Part shown: positions 27,839-36,463 of the stretch, in pieces
How the letters are laid out: each line of letters opens with the position of its first letter
Numbering within the stretch: position 1 is the stretch's first letter
Source of the DNA: Plantactinospora soyae
Lineage (GTDB): Bacteria > Actinomycetota > Actinomycetes > Mycobacteriales > Micromonosporaceae
Reading direction: 5' to 3'
Assembly (NCBI RefSeq): GCF_014874095.1
Contig: NZ_JADBEB010000001.1
Location: forward strand, 8,928,001 to 8,992,000
Length of the DNA stretch: 64,000 bases
Notes under the pieces: generated by a model
Databases searched by the model: none
Told to the model about the DNA's origin: nothing
The model's input: only the letters and a program-made list of their open reading frames with translations
Translations under genes and position numbers: made by a program

Positions 27839-30184
27839 ATGCCGTACCGACCGCCCCTGGTCCCGCACGAGACGTTCGTCGCCGACCCGCCCGAGCTACC
27901 GGTCCGGGCGCCGGGCGAGCACGGACTCTCCGCGCTGACCCGGGCCGAGGTACTCAGCGCGGACGGCCAGGGCGTGACGCTCAAGGCGGGCACCTCGGAC
28001 GGTGGCTCGCTCGCGGTCCGGATCACCGCCGCCGGCGAGGGCGTGATCCGGGTACGCCTCAGCGAGGACCCGACGGCCCGGGGCCGCGCCGCTCGCGCCC
28101 TGCCCCTGGTGCACCCCCAGCCGTACCGGGCCGACGTGCGGGTGGAGACCGACCGGGTACGCGTCGACGCCGGGGCCGTCGTCGCGGAACTCTGCCTCGA
28201 CCCCTGGCACCTGCGCTTCGTCGATTCCACCGGGGCCGAACTGGTCAGCCAGAGTCGCGGCGAGCAGGACATCAGCGGACGGCTCCGGACGCTGCCGTTC
28301 GGCCGCTCGCTGGTCGACGGCACAGTGGCCGCCTACCACGAAAGTTTCATCACCCCCGGCGACGAGCAGTTCGTCGGCCTCGGCGAGAAGTTCACCCCGC
28401 TCGACAAGCGCGGCCAGCGGGCGCTGATGTGGAACTTCGACGCCTTCGGCAGCGAGTCCGACCGCTCGCACAAGAACGTCCCGCTCTACCTGTCCAGCCG
28501 GGGCTACGGGGTGCTGGTCGACAGCGGCATGCCGGTCGAGTTCGACATCTGCCAGTCCACCCACAGCTGCGTACAGATCCTGGTGCCGGACGACCTGATC
28601 GACTACTACGTACTCGCCGGCCCCACCCCGGTGGAGATCCTGGACCGGTACGACCGGCTGACCAGCCGGCCCGCGTTGCCGCCGAAGTGGGCCTTCGGCA
28701 CCTGGATCTCGTCCGGGTTCTTCCGGGACAGCCAGCCGCGGGTGCTGGAGCGGGCCCAGCAGATCCGGGACCGGGGCATCCCCTGCGACGTGCTGCACCT
28801 CGACTGCTACTGGCAGGTCGCCGGAGCCTGGTCGGACCTGCGCTGGGACGCCGAGCAGTTCCCGGATCCGACCGGCATGCTGGCGTCCCTGGCCGAGCAG
28901 GGCTTCAAGGTCAGCCTCTGGATGAACCCGTACGTGATGACCGGCAGCCCGCTCTTCGCCGACGCGGCGGAGGCCGGTTACTTCCTGCGCCGGACGGACG
29001 GCTCGGTCTACGTCGCCGACACCTGGCACGGCAGTCATCCGGCCGGCGGAATCGTCGACTTCACCAATCCGGCGGCGGTCGACTGGTTCGCCAGCCTGCT
29101 CCGGCCGCTGCTGGAGCAGGGCGTCAGCGTGTTCAAGACCGACTTCGCCGAGGGCGTACCGGCCGACTCCGTGGCGTACAACGGGATGACCGGCGTCGAG
29201 CTGCACAACGTCTACACGCTGCTCTTCAACGACGTCGTCTCGGCGGTCACCCAGCAGGTCGCCGGGCATGCCACGGTGTGGGCCCGGTCGTCGTACCTCG
29301 GTGGGCAGCGGCACTCGGCGCAGTGGAGCGGGGACGGCAACTCGACGTACCCGGCGATGGCCAGCACGCTGCGCGGTGGGCTGAGCCACGGACTCTCCGG
29401 GGTGCCGTTCTGGAGCCACGACACCGGCGGGTTCCACGGCACACCGTCGCCTGACCTCTACGTACGCTGGGCCCAGTTCGGCGCGCTGTCCCCGCTGATC
29501 CGGTTCCACGGCACCACCAGCCGGCTGCCCTGGGACTTCCCCGCCGATGCCGAGCGGGACGCGGTGGACGCGCTCCGGCTGCGGTATCGGCTGATGGCGT
29601 ACCTCTACTCGGCCGCCGTGGTGGCGGCCCGGACCGGTGCGCCGATGATGCGGGCGCTGCTGGTGGACTCCCCCGACGACCCGGCCGCCTGGACGGCGGA
29701 ACTGGAGTACCGGCTCGGGCCGGACCTGCTGGTGGCCCCGATGACGAACCCGGAGGGGCGCCGGCACGTGTACCTTCCGGCCGGCGACTGGGTCGACTTC
29801 TGGACCGGTGAGGTGCACACCGGCGGCCGGCACCTGCTGGTACGGCGACCACTGCACCAGGTCCCGCTCTTCGTCCGGTTCGGCGCGCTGATTCCGGTGC
29901 TGCCGCCGGCCGACCGGGTCGGCGACGCGCCCTTCTCCGATGTCACCGTGCTTAGCTGGGGCGCCAGCGACGCGAGCACGGTGGTGTACGACGTCGACGG
30001 CGACACGACGATCCGGGCCAGCCGCTCCGGGAACGAGTTCCGGGTCGAGGCCGACGGGCCGCTGTCGATCAGTGGAATCGCCCTCGCCAGGGTGGACGGA
30101 GCCCGGCTGCCGGATCGGCTGCTGCTCAGCGGCGCCGAGACGGTGCCGGTGCTCCTGGATGGACTACCCACCGTGCGGGGTTGA
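27839..30184 (+). CDS. GH31 alpha-xylosidase (YicI type), cytoplasmic
   Basis: 781 residues from the ATG at 27839 (GAGGAG, 6-base spacing). N-terminal beta-sandwich, TIM barrel, then two beta domains as in YicI. Nucleophile Asp 435 is in FKTDFAE and acid/base Asp 499 in WSGDGNS. The KTDF pattern and LDCYWQ are those of alpha-xylosidases rather than alpha-glucosidases. It releases xylose from the non-reducing end of xyloglucan oligosaccharides. No signal peptide. It is downstream of GH95 with its own candidate promoter and operator. Confidence 0.93.
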   Translation: MPYRPPLVPHETFVADPPELPVRAPGEHGLSALTRAEVLSADGQGVTLKAGTSDGGSLAVRITAAGEGVIRVRLSEDPTARGRAARALPLVHPQPYRADVRVETDRVRVDAGAVVAELCLDPWHLRFVDSTGAELVSQSRGEQDISGRLRTLPFGRSLVDGTVAAYHESFITPGDEQFVGLGEKFTPLDKRGQRALMWNFDAFGSESDRSHKNVPLYLSSRGYGVLVDSGMPVEFDICQSTHSCVQILVPDDLIDYYVLAGPTPVEILDRYDRLTSRPALPPKWAFGTWISSGFFRDSQPRVLERAQQIRDRGIPCDVLHLDCYWQVAGAWSDLRWDAEQFPDPTGMLASLAEQGFKVSLWMNPYVMTGSPLFADAAEAGYFLRRTDGSVYVADTWHGSHPAGGIVDFTNPAAVDWFASLLRPLLEQGVSVFKTDFAEGVPADSVAYNGMTGVELHNVYTLLFNDVVSAVTQQVAGHATVWARSSYLGGQRHSAQWSGDGNSTYPAMASTLRGGLSHGLSGVPFWSHDTGGFHGTPSPDLYVRWAQFGALSPLIRFHGTTSRLPWDFPADAERDAVDALRLRYRLMAYLYSAAVVAARTGAPMMRALLVDSPDDPAAWTAELEYRLGPDLLVAPMTNPEGRRHVYLPAGDWVDFWTGEVHTGGRHLLVRRPLHQVPLFVRFGALIPVLPPADRVGDAPFSDVTVLSWGASDASTVVYDVDGDTTIRASRSGNEFRVEADGPLSISGIALARVDGARLPDRLLLSGAETVPVLLDGLPTVRG

Positions 30185-30189
30185 AGGTC

Positions 30190-30224
30190 GGGGCGGGGTG
30201 CCCAGGTGGGGGGCGCCCCGTCCC
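30190..30224. terminator. hairpin between convergent GH31 and MFS genes
   Basis: A 13-bp stem with two G-T wobbles (30190-30202 with 30212-30224), 5 bp past the GH31 stop. Confidence 0.55.
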
Positions 30225-30317
30225 TCTTCAAAGTCGCGCCGATCCCGGCGCACCTCCACCGGGCCCTGGTCTCGACGATCGCGAGCTGGCGGTATTCGAG
30301 GCCGGTGCAGAACCTGA

Positions 30318-31790
30318 TCAGGCGGCCGGCGACGCCACGGCGACCCGGTCGCGCTCCACCGGTCCGGCGTCGGGCCGGCCCTGCGGCCGGCGCAGCACGG
30401 TGAGCGCGACGACGAGGGCGGCGACGACCAGCCCGGTGGCGACCGCGAAGGCGAGCCGGTAGCCGCCGGTCAGCGCCGCCGCCTCGGTCTGGCCGGCCGC
30501 GAGCAGGTCCCCGGTCCGGGACGCCGCGAGCGTGGCGAGCACCGCGACGCCGAGGGCCATGCCGAGTTGCTGGGTCGTGTTGAACAATCCGGAGGCGAGT
30601 CCGGCGTCGTCCTCGCGGGCGCCGGACATCCCGAGGGCGGTCAGCGCCGGAAGGGCGAGGCCGAAGCCGGCGGTCAGCAGCATGACCGGAAGCAGGTCGA
30701 CGACGTAGTTCGCCTCCACCGGAATCCGCACCAGCAGTCCGAGCACCCCGACCAGGAGCACCAGCCCGGCCAGCAGGACGGTGCGTTCGCCGAACCGGGC
30801 GTTGAGCCGGGCCGAGACGCCGAGCGACACCGCCCCGATCACCGCGGCCGCGGGCAGCATCGCCAGTCCGGTCTTGGCGGCGCCGTAGCCGAGCACGTTC
30901 TGCAGGTAGAGCGCGACCAGAATCTGGAACGCGAAGCAGGCCGCGACCATCAGGATCTGCACCAGGTTGGCCCCGGCGACGCTGCGGGACCGGAAGATCC
31001 GTAGCGGCAGGAGCGGGTTCGCCGCGGTGGCCTGCCGGGCGACGAAGGCGACGAGCAGGATCACGGCCAGCGCGCCGTACCCGAGGGTGGCGCCCGAGGT
31101 CGCGCCGCGCGACCCGATGCTGACGACGGTGTGGATGCCCAGCATCAGGCCGGCGGTGACCAGCAGCGCACCGAGTACGTCGGCACCGGCCCCGAGGCCG
31201 AGCCCCCGGTCCCTCGGCAGCACGGGACGGGCGACCACGAGCGCGGCGAGCCCGATCGGCAGGTTGATGAAGAAGATCCAGTGCCAGTCGAGCGCGTCGG
31301 TGAGGAGCCCACCGAGTACGGAACCGAGTGTCGCGCCGACGGCGCCGGTGAAGCTGAAGACGGCGATCGCCGTACCCCGTTCCCTGCGGTCGACGAAGAG
31401 CGTCACCAGGATGCCGAGGCTGACGGCGGTCGCCGCCGCGCTGCCGACGCCCTGGAGGAACCGGGCGACGATCAGTACCGCCGGGGAGCCGGCCACGCCG
31501 GCCAGGAGTGAGGCGGCGGTGAACAGCGCGGTGCCGGCCAGGAACATCCGCTTGCGGCCGAGCAGGTCGCCGAGGCGTCCGGCCAGCAGCAGCAGGCTAC
31601 CGAAGGCGATGAGGTAGGCGTTGACGACCCAGCTCAGGCCGGCGGAGGAGAAGCCGAGATCGCGCTGGATGGCCGGCATCGCCACGGTCACGATGCTGCC
31701 GTCGAGGATGGTCATCAACATCGCCGAGGCGATCACCCCGAGGGCGACCCAGCGGGAGCGCGGCACGGACGAACCGGATGTAGCGGACAT
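30318..31790 (-). CDS. DHA2-family MFS drug exporter
   Basis: 490 residues, about 14 membrane helices, as in the EmrB/QacA drug:H+ antiporter family. TILDGSIVTVAMPAIQRDLG carries motif D1, GRLGDLLGRKRMF motif A, and the helix-5 antiporter motif C is in AVFSFTGAVGATLGSVLGGLL. Start ATG at 31790 with AGGAGG. It lies downstream of the MarR gene; a gap of 72 bp between them contains an imperfect palindrome (ATAGTTT ... AGACTAT) that could be a second MarR site. It is not evidently part of the surrounding sugar locus. Confidence 0.9.
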   Translation of the reverse strand: MSATSGSSVPRSRWVALGVIASAMLMTILDGSIVTVAMPAIQRDLGFSSAGLSWVVNAYLIAFGSLLLLAGRLGDLLGRKRMFLAGTALFTAASLLAGVAGSPAVLIVARFLQGVGSAAATAVSLGILVTLFVDRRERGTAIAVFSFTGAVGATLGSVLGGLLTDALDWHWIFFINLPIGLAALVVARPVLPRDRGLGLGAGADVLGALLVTAGLMLGIHTVVSIGSRGATSGATLGYGALAVILLVAFVARQATAANPLLPLRIFRSRSVAGANLVQILMVAACFAFQILVALYLQNVLGYGAAKTGLAMLPAAAVIGAVSLGVSARLNARFGERTVLLAGLVLLVGVLGLLVRIPVEANYVVDLLPVMLLTAGFGLALPALTALGMSGAREDDAGLASGLFNTTQQLGMALGVAVLATLAASRTGDLLAAGQTEAAALTGGYRLAFAVATGLVVAALVVALTVLRRPQGRPDAGPVERDRVAVASPAA

Positions 31791-31862
31791 TTGTCCTCCT
31801 GTCGAGCGGACTAACAGAAGGACCGTACCAAATAGTTTTGTTGCAGACTATCTGTCTGCGAT

Positions 31863-32363
31863 CTAACTCTCCCGCTGACGGGCGCGGCGTACCGGGGTGG
31901 GCGTCTCGACCGGCGCGGCGAGATACCCGGTCACCAGGCGTTCCATCACCCGCAGCAGGACCGCCCGCTCGTCCGGGGACATCGTCGCCAACGCCTCCTC
32001 GTGCACCCTGTCCACGATCACCTGGCTCTGCGCCGCCACCCGGGCACCCTGCTCGGTCACGGCGATGATCCGGGCCCGGCGATCCCGGCCGGACGGCCGC
32101 CGCTCGGCCAGCCCGGCCGCCTCCAGCGCGTCGACCGTGACCACCATCGTGGTCTTGTCCATGTCACCGATCTCGGCGAGCTGGGCCTGGGTCCGCTCCC
32201 CTTCCATGGCGTGCACCAGCACGCAGTGCATCCGCGCGGTGAGCCCGATCTCGGCCAACGCCGCCGCCATCCGGGTCCGCAGCACATGACTGCCGTGGTC
32301 CAGCAGGAACGACAGATCCGGCTCGGTACGGGTCGGCGCCATAGCGGTCATACCGATCAGCAT
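31863..32363 (-). CDS. MarR-family transcriptional regulator
   Basis: 166 residues. A winged helix-turn-helix is at about 55-110 (TQAQLAEIGDMDKTTMVVTVDALEAAGL ... RRPSGRDRRARII). Start is taken at the ATG at 32363; in-frame ATGs at 32351 and 32342 are possible because no clear Shine-Dalgarno marks any of them. It probably represses the drug exporter downstream and responds to a phenolic-type ligand, as is usual for this pairing. Confidence 0.85.
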   Translation of the reverse strand: MLIGMTAMAPTRTEPDLSFLLDHGSHVLRTRMAAALAEIGLTARMHCVLVHAMEGERTQAQLAEIGDMDKTTMVVTVDALEAAGLAERRPSGRDRRARIIAVTEQGARVAAQSQVIVDRVHEEALATMSPDERAVLLRVMERLVTGYLAAPVETPTPVRRARQRES

Positions 32364-32366
32364 AGC

Positions 32367-32386
32367 AATCCGGTCCGTAACGGATT
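32367..32386. promoter_or_regulatory. candidate MarR operator
   Basis: Perfect 6-bp inverted repeat AATCCG ... CGGATT with 8 bases between, directly upstream of the marR start and next to a GATAAT -10-like sequence. Confidence 0.45.
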
Positions 32387-32406
32387 ATCTACCAACAGTA
32401 ACAAGT

Positions 32407-32460
32407 GTAAGGAAGGGCCCCCTGTTATCGCTTTTTGTAGATGAAGGGGCCCTTCCTAAC
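32407..32460 (-). terminator. intergenic repeat, probable terminator of the sugar ABC operon
   Basis: GGAAGGGCCCC and GGGGCCCTTCC arms around an A/T-rich centre with a T5 run, starting 3 bp after the last permease gene. Same family as the element at 9238-9288. Confidence 0.65.
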
Positions 32461-32463
32461 AGG

Positions 32464-33402
32464 TCAGCCCTTGACCGCGCCGATGATCACGCCCTTGACG
32501 AAGTGGCGCTGCACGAAGGGGTAGACCAGCACGATCGGCGAGACCGTGACGATGACCACCGCCATCTTGATCGCCAGCGTCGGGGGCATCGAGACGCCCA
32601 CCGCCATCCCCGAGGTGTTCGGGGACTGGCCGGCGAGAATGAAACTCTGCAAGATCCGCTGGATCGGGAACTTCGAGTTGTCGTCGATGTACAGCAGCGC
32701 GTTGAACCAGACGTTCCAGTAGCCGACCGCGTAGAACAGGCCGACCACGGCGATCACCGCGCGGGACAACGGCAGCACGATCCGGGCCAGGATCCGGAAC
32801 TCGCCGGCACCGTCGATCCGGGCACTGTCCAGCAGCTCCGCCGGAATGTTCTGGAAGAAGGCCCGGATCACCACCAGGTTGAAGACACTGATCGCGGTCG
32901 GCAGGATCAGCGCCCAGATGCTGTTCTTCAGCCCGAGCCCGGTGACCACGAGATAGCTGGGCACCATGCCGGGATAGATCAGGAAGGTCAGCAGGAAGTA
33001 GAAGAGCAGACCCCGGTGCGCCACCGAGCCGGGGCGGGACAACCCGTACGCGGCCAGCACGGTCAGGGTCAGGCTCACCGCCGTACCCAGTACGGTGATT
33101 ATCGTACTGATCCAGAGCGCCCGGGCGACCAGACCACCGGAGAAGATCGTCACGTACGCCGAGAAGTCGATCTCCCTCGGCACCAGGACCAGACCACCGA
33201 CCTCGTTGATGGTCTCCCTGGACGCCAGACTGGTCACCAGGACCACCCAGAGCGGAATCAGCACCGCCAGAACCACTCCGGTGAGGACGGCGCCCCGAGT
33301 GACCTGGCCGGCCACGCTCGGCTTCTCCTCCCAGGCCGGTCGGCTGCTCGGCCGTCGGCGCAGGTCCGGACCGACCTTCCGTACAGGATCAATCACACTC
33401 AT
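32464..33402 (-). CDS. carbohydrate ABC transporter permease (LplC/YtcP type)
   Basis: 312 residues, six membrane helices. The permease coupling motif is in ELLDSARIDGAGEFRILARIVLPLSRAV (EAA-loop type). It begins with a 4-bp ATGA overlap with the upstream permease gene. Together they form the heterodimeric channel for oligosaccharides delivered by the binding lipoprotein. No ATPase gene is in the operon; actinobacterial sugar importers often share one ATPase (MsiK) encoded elsewhere. Confidence 0.92.
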   Translation of the reverse strand: MSVIDPVRKVGPDLRRRPSSRPAWEEKPSVAGQVTRGAVLTGVVLAVLIPLWVVLVTSLASRETINEVGGLVLVPREIDFSAYVTIFSGGLVARALWISTIITVLGTAVSLTLTVLAAYGLSRPGSVAHRGLLFYFLLTFLIYPGMVPSYLVVTGLGLKNSIWALILPTAISVFNLVVIRAFFQNIPAELLDSARIDGAGEFRILARIVLPLSRAVIAVVGLFYAVGYWNVWFNALLYIDDNSKFPIQRILQSFILAGQSPNTSGMAVGVSMPPTLAIKMAVVIVTVSPIVLVYPFVQRHFVKGVIIGAVKG

Positions 33403-34517
33403 GATCGCGAATACACTCCCCGCTCGCCGAGGGCGTGGGCGAACCGGTTGGCGGCCAGGATCAGCACCAGTCCGACCATCGCCTTGAACAGGCCGGCCGC
33501 CGCTCCGTACCCGTAGTTTCCGGTCGTGATGGAGTTGAAGTAGACGAAGGTGTCCAGCACCTCGGCGGCCTGCCGCCCCACGCCGTCCCGTTGCAGCATG
33601 AACTGCTCGAAGCCGACCGAGAGCGCGTCACCCAGCCGCAGGATCAACAGCAACACGATCACCGGCCGCAGGCCGGGCAGGGTCACGTGCCAGAGCCGCC
33701 GCCAGCGGCTCGCCCCGTCCACCGCCGACGCCTCGTATAGATGTTGGTCGATCATGGACAGCGCGGCGAGGAAGACGATCGTGCCCCAGCCCACGTCCTT
33801 CCAGACGGTCTCGGCGGTGACCAGCAGGATGAAGGTGTCCGGGTTGGACATGATGTTCCACGGTTCGAGCCCGACGTCGCGCATCTCCTGGGCGAGCAGC
33901 CCCGCCCCGCCGAACATCTGGACGAAGAACGTCACCACCAGCACCCAGCTGAAGAAGTGCGGCAGGTAGACCACGGTCTGCACGAAGCCACGCAGCCTCG
34001 AGGAGAGGATGTTGTGCAGCATGATCGCCAGCACGACCGGCAACGGGAAGTAGAAGACGAGCTGGAACGCCGTGATCGCCAGGGTGTTCCGCAGCGCGTC
34101 CCAGAACGCCGGGTCACCGAAGAGCGCCTCGAACTGGCCGAACCCGATCCACGGACTGGACGTGAACGCCGCCAGCGGCGTGTCCCCGGCGTACGGGTTG
34201 TAGTCCTGGAACGCGACCACGTTGCCCAGGGTCGGCAGGTAGTGGAAGACCAGCAGCAGCAGGGCGGCCGGGGTCACCATCAACAGCAGTGGCCAGTCCC
34301 GGCGCAGCCGGGCCCGCAACGGCGCCCGCTTGCCGCGCCGGCCCCGACCCCGTCCGTGCCGGACCGGCGTACCCGGAGGATCGCCGGTGCGGTCCGGGTC
34401 GCTGGCCGCGCTCAGGGCGTCGGCGCCGGTACGGTTGCCGGCCGGCCCGGAGAAGCCGGGCGGGCGGCGCCGGTCCTCACCGGCACCACCCGCCCGGGCC
34501 GCCTCACGAGTGCTCAT
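33399..34517 (-). CDS. carbohydrate ABC transporter permease (LplB type)
   Basis: 372 residues. About 60 residues of polar, Arg/Gly/Pro-rich N-terminus precede six helices starting at LLLMVTPAALLLLVFHYLP. The coupling loop is YEASAVDGASRWRRLWHVTLPGLRP. ATGA overlaps on both sides show tight translational coupling to the binding protein and the second permease. Confidence 0.92.
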   Translation of the reverse strand: MSTREAARAGGAGEDRRRPPGFSGPAGNRTGADALSAASDPDRTGDPPGTPVRHGRGRGRRGKRAPLRARLRRDWPLLLMVTPAALLLLVFHYLPTLGNVVAFQDYNPYAGDTPLAAFTSSPWIGFGQFEALFGDPAFWDALRNTLAITAFQLVFYFPLPVVLAIMLHNILSSRLRGFVQTVVYLPHFFSWVLVVTFFVQMFGGAGLLAQEMRDVGLEPWNIMSNPDTFILLVTAETVWKDVGWGTIVFLAALSMIDQHLYEASAVDGASRWRRLWHVTLPGLRPVIVLLLILRLGDALSVGFEQFMLQRDGVGRQAAEVLDTFVYFNSITTGNYGYGAAAGLFKAMVGLVLILAANRFAHALGERGVYSRS

Positions 34518-36193
34518 CGTCCGGCGTCGGCCAGTGCCTTGGCACGGAAGTCGCGAGCCTCGTCACCACCGCCGCTGCGCCACTCCGAGATGATCGTGTC
34601 GAGATCGGTCAACGGGCGGCGCCCCCGCATGACGTCGATGATCTTCTCGTCGGTCGGGGTCAGGCTGGCCTTGAACCGGGCCGGCATCTCCAGCTTGAGC
34701 CCCGCCCACGGGTCCTTCTCCATGAACTTCACCATGTCGTTGGAGTAGGTGAGCGCGTCCCGGACGAAGTTCGGCGTCTGTGGGAACGGCTGGAGCACCG
34801 GGTTCCGCCCGCTGATGAAGAAGTACTGGTTCTGGATCTCCTTGAAGCCGAGGTCGGTCTTGACCGGCCCGGTGGCCGTCCGGGTGTGGTGCTTGCCCTC
34901 GACCCCGTACTCGCGCAGGTCGAACTCCTTCGTGCCGAACGGCGCGGAGCACCAGTTGATCACCCGCAGCAGCTCCTCGACCCGGGCCTTGCCGAGCCCC
35001 TTCTTGATGAAGGTGAACGAGATCGGGTCGTCGTCGCCCCAGACCAGCGGGTCACCGCCGGTCGCCGAGAAGATCGGCACCGCCTGCACGTTGAAGCCGG
35101 GGGTGGTCTTCTGGTGCTCGGCCTGCAGGCCCTGCCAGGCGCCGGGACCGTCCTGCATGAAGACGATCTTGCCGCCGGCCATCAGCTGCTTGGCGTCGGC
35201 GCCCTTGGTCGCCACCAGGTCGGGATGGACCAGGCCGGCCTGGAAGACCTTCACCATGAACTCGACGGCCTGCCGGAACTCCGGCGTCTCGTACTTGAAC
35301 TCCGGGGTGCCGTCCGGCTTGAGCCGCCAGCCGTCGTCGGTACCCGGTGCCTTGTAGAACATCTGGACCACCGCGAAGATCTCGTTGAAGGCCCAGACCC
35401 CCTTGCCGGGGTTGGTCACCGCCTTGCCGACCTCGAAAAGCTCGTCGATGGTCTTCGGATAGGTCAGCCCGGCGGCGTCGAGCAGGTCCTTGCGGTAGAG
35501 GAGCGCCCACGGGAAGGGACCGTCGGTCGGGTTCGGGACGGCCATCAGCCGCTCGTTCCAGAACGAGTTCCGCCAGGCCCCGGACGGGAAGGTGGCCAGC
35601 ATCGGGTACGCGTCGACCGCGGGGCCCTTGAGATAGTCGGTGAGGTCCTCGAAGAGTACGGCGACCGCGTCGGAGAAGCGCGGCAGCTTCGACACCTCCC
35701 ACTCGGGTACGCAGAGCAGGTCCGGTACGTCCCGCGCCCCGAGCATCGCGTTGAGCTTGTTGGCGTAGAGGAGGCCGTCCTGGACGCTGAAGTTGACCTC
35801 GACGCCGAGTTCCGCGTTCACCGCCGCCAGATAGGCGCTCTGTCCCACGCCGGGCGGGGCCGGCCCCCAGGCCGGGGTCATCGCGGTGATCTTCTGGCCG
35901 CTGGTCGCGGGCTTGTCGGCGATGGCGTCGACCAGGCTGGTCGGGAACTCCGTGTAGCCGTCAGGCACCGGCCGGACACCGGTGATGCTCGGCTTCGGAA
36001 TGTCCAGCGCCAGTTCCTTGTGGTTGGGCAGCAGGCCGGCGAGCTTGTCCAGGTCCTGCGCGTTGCTGGTGGGGCCCACCTCGCCGCCGCAGCCGGCGAG
36101 CAGGCCGCCGCCGGCGGTCGCCGCGGCACCGAGGCCCACCAGGCTCAGGAAGTTTCTACGGTTGGTGGCGCCGCCCGGGCCGGATGGTTCCAC
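34514..36193 (-). CDS. Tat-exported oligosaccharide-binding lipoprotein
   Basis: 559 residues, a large family 1 / LplA-type solute-binding protein. The N-terminus combines a twin-arginine motif (RRNFLSLVG) with a lipobox LLAGC, so it is exported folded and lipidated. The size and the aromatic-rich mature domain suit a ligand of several sugar units. First gene of the three-gene importer operon; divergent from the ROK gene across 270 bp containing copy 3 of the shared motif. Proposed ligand, from context only: xyloglucan oligosaccharides. Confidence 0.92.
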   Translation of the reverse strand: MEPSGPGGATNRRNFLSLVGLGAAATAGGGLLAGCGGEVGPTSNAQDLDKLAGLLPNHKELALDIPKPSITGVRPVPDGYTEFPTSLVDAIADKPATSGQKITAMTPAWGPAPPGVGQSAYLAAVNAELGVEVNFSVQDGLLYANKLNAMLGARDVPDLLCVPEWEVSKLPRFSDAVAVLFEDLTDYLKGPAVDAYPMLATFPSGAWRNSFWNERLMAVPNPTDGPFPWALLYRKDLLDAAGLTYPKTIDELFEVGKAVTNPGKGVWAFNEIFAVVQMFYKAPGTDDGWRLKPDGTPEFKYETPEFRQAVEFMVKVFQAGLVHPDLVATKGADAKQLMAGGKIVFMQDGPGAWQGLQAEHQKTTPGFNVQAVPIFSATGGDPLVWGDDDPISFTFIKKGLGKARVEELLRVINWCSAPFGTKEFDLREYGVEGKHHTRTATGPVKTDLGFKEIQNQYFFISGRNPVLQPFPQTPNFVRDALTYSNDMVKFMEKDPWAGLKLEMPARFKASLTPTDEKIIDVMRGRRPLTDLDTIISEWRSGGGDEARDFRAKALADAGR

Positions 36194-36289
36194 GGGGCGC
36201 TCCCTTCGTTATCGCCGAACGGCGGTGGCCCCCGCGAGCCACGCGGGTGCGAATCGTTCGGTTGCTGGGTGGGTATGGGGTAGAGTTAG

Positions 36290-36311
36290 TTCGTCGGGTG
36301 ACTAAACAAAC
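36290..36311. promoter_or_regulatory. shared 22-bp motif, copy 3 (importer/ROK divergent promoter)
   Basis: TTCGTCGGGTGACT followed by AAACAAAC; 17 of 22 positions match the copy at 27738. It lies between the divergent binding-protein and ROK genes, consistent with autoregulation and control of the importer. Confidence 0.6.
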
Positions 36312-36463
36312 GTAATCGACGGTGACCGGTGCCACAAGCACCGGAATCATGGTGCGGCGGGCGGACGTGGCCCCGGCGCCCGGAGGTACGGCATGATGGG
36401 GCGCACCGTCGGCGACCGGAGCGCACCGGCCCGGACACCGATACGCGGGGAGCGGGGCTGACC

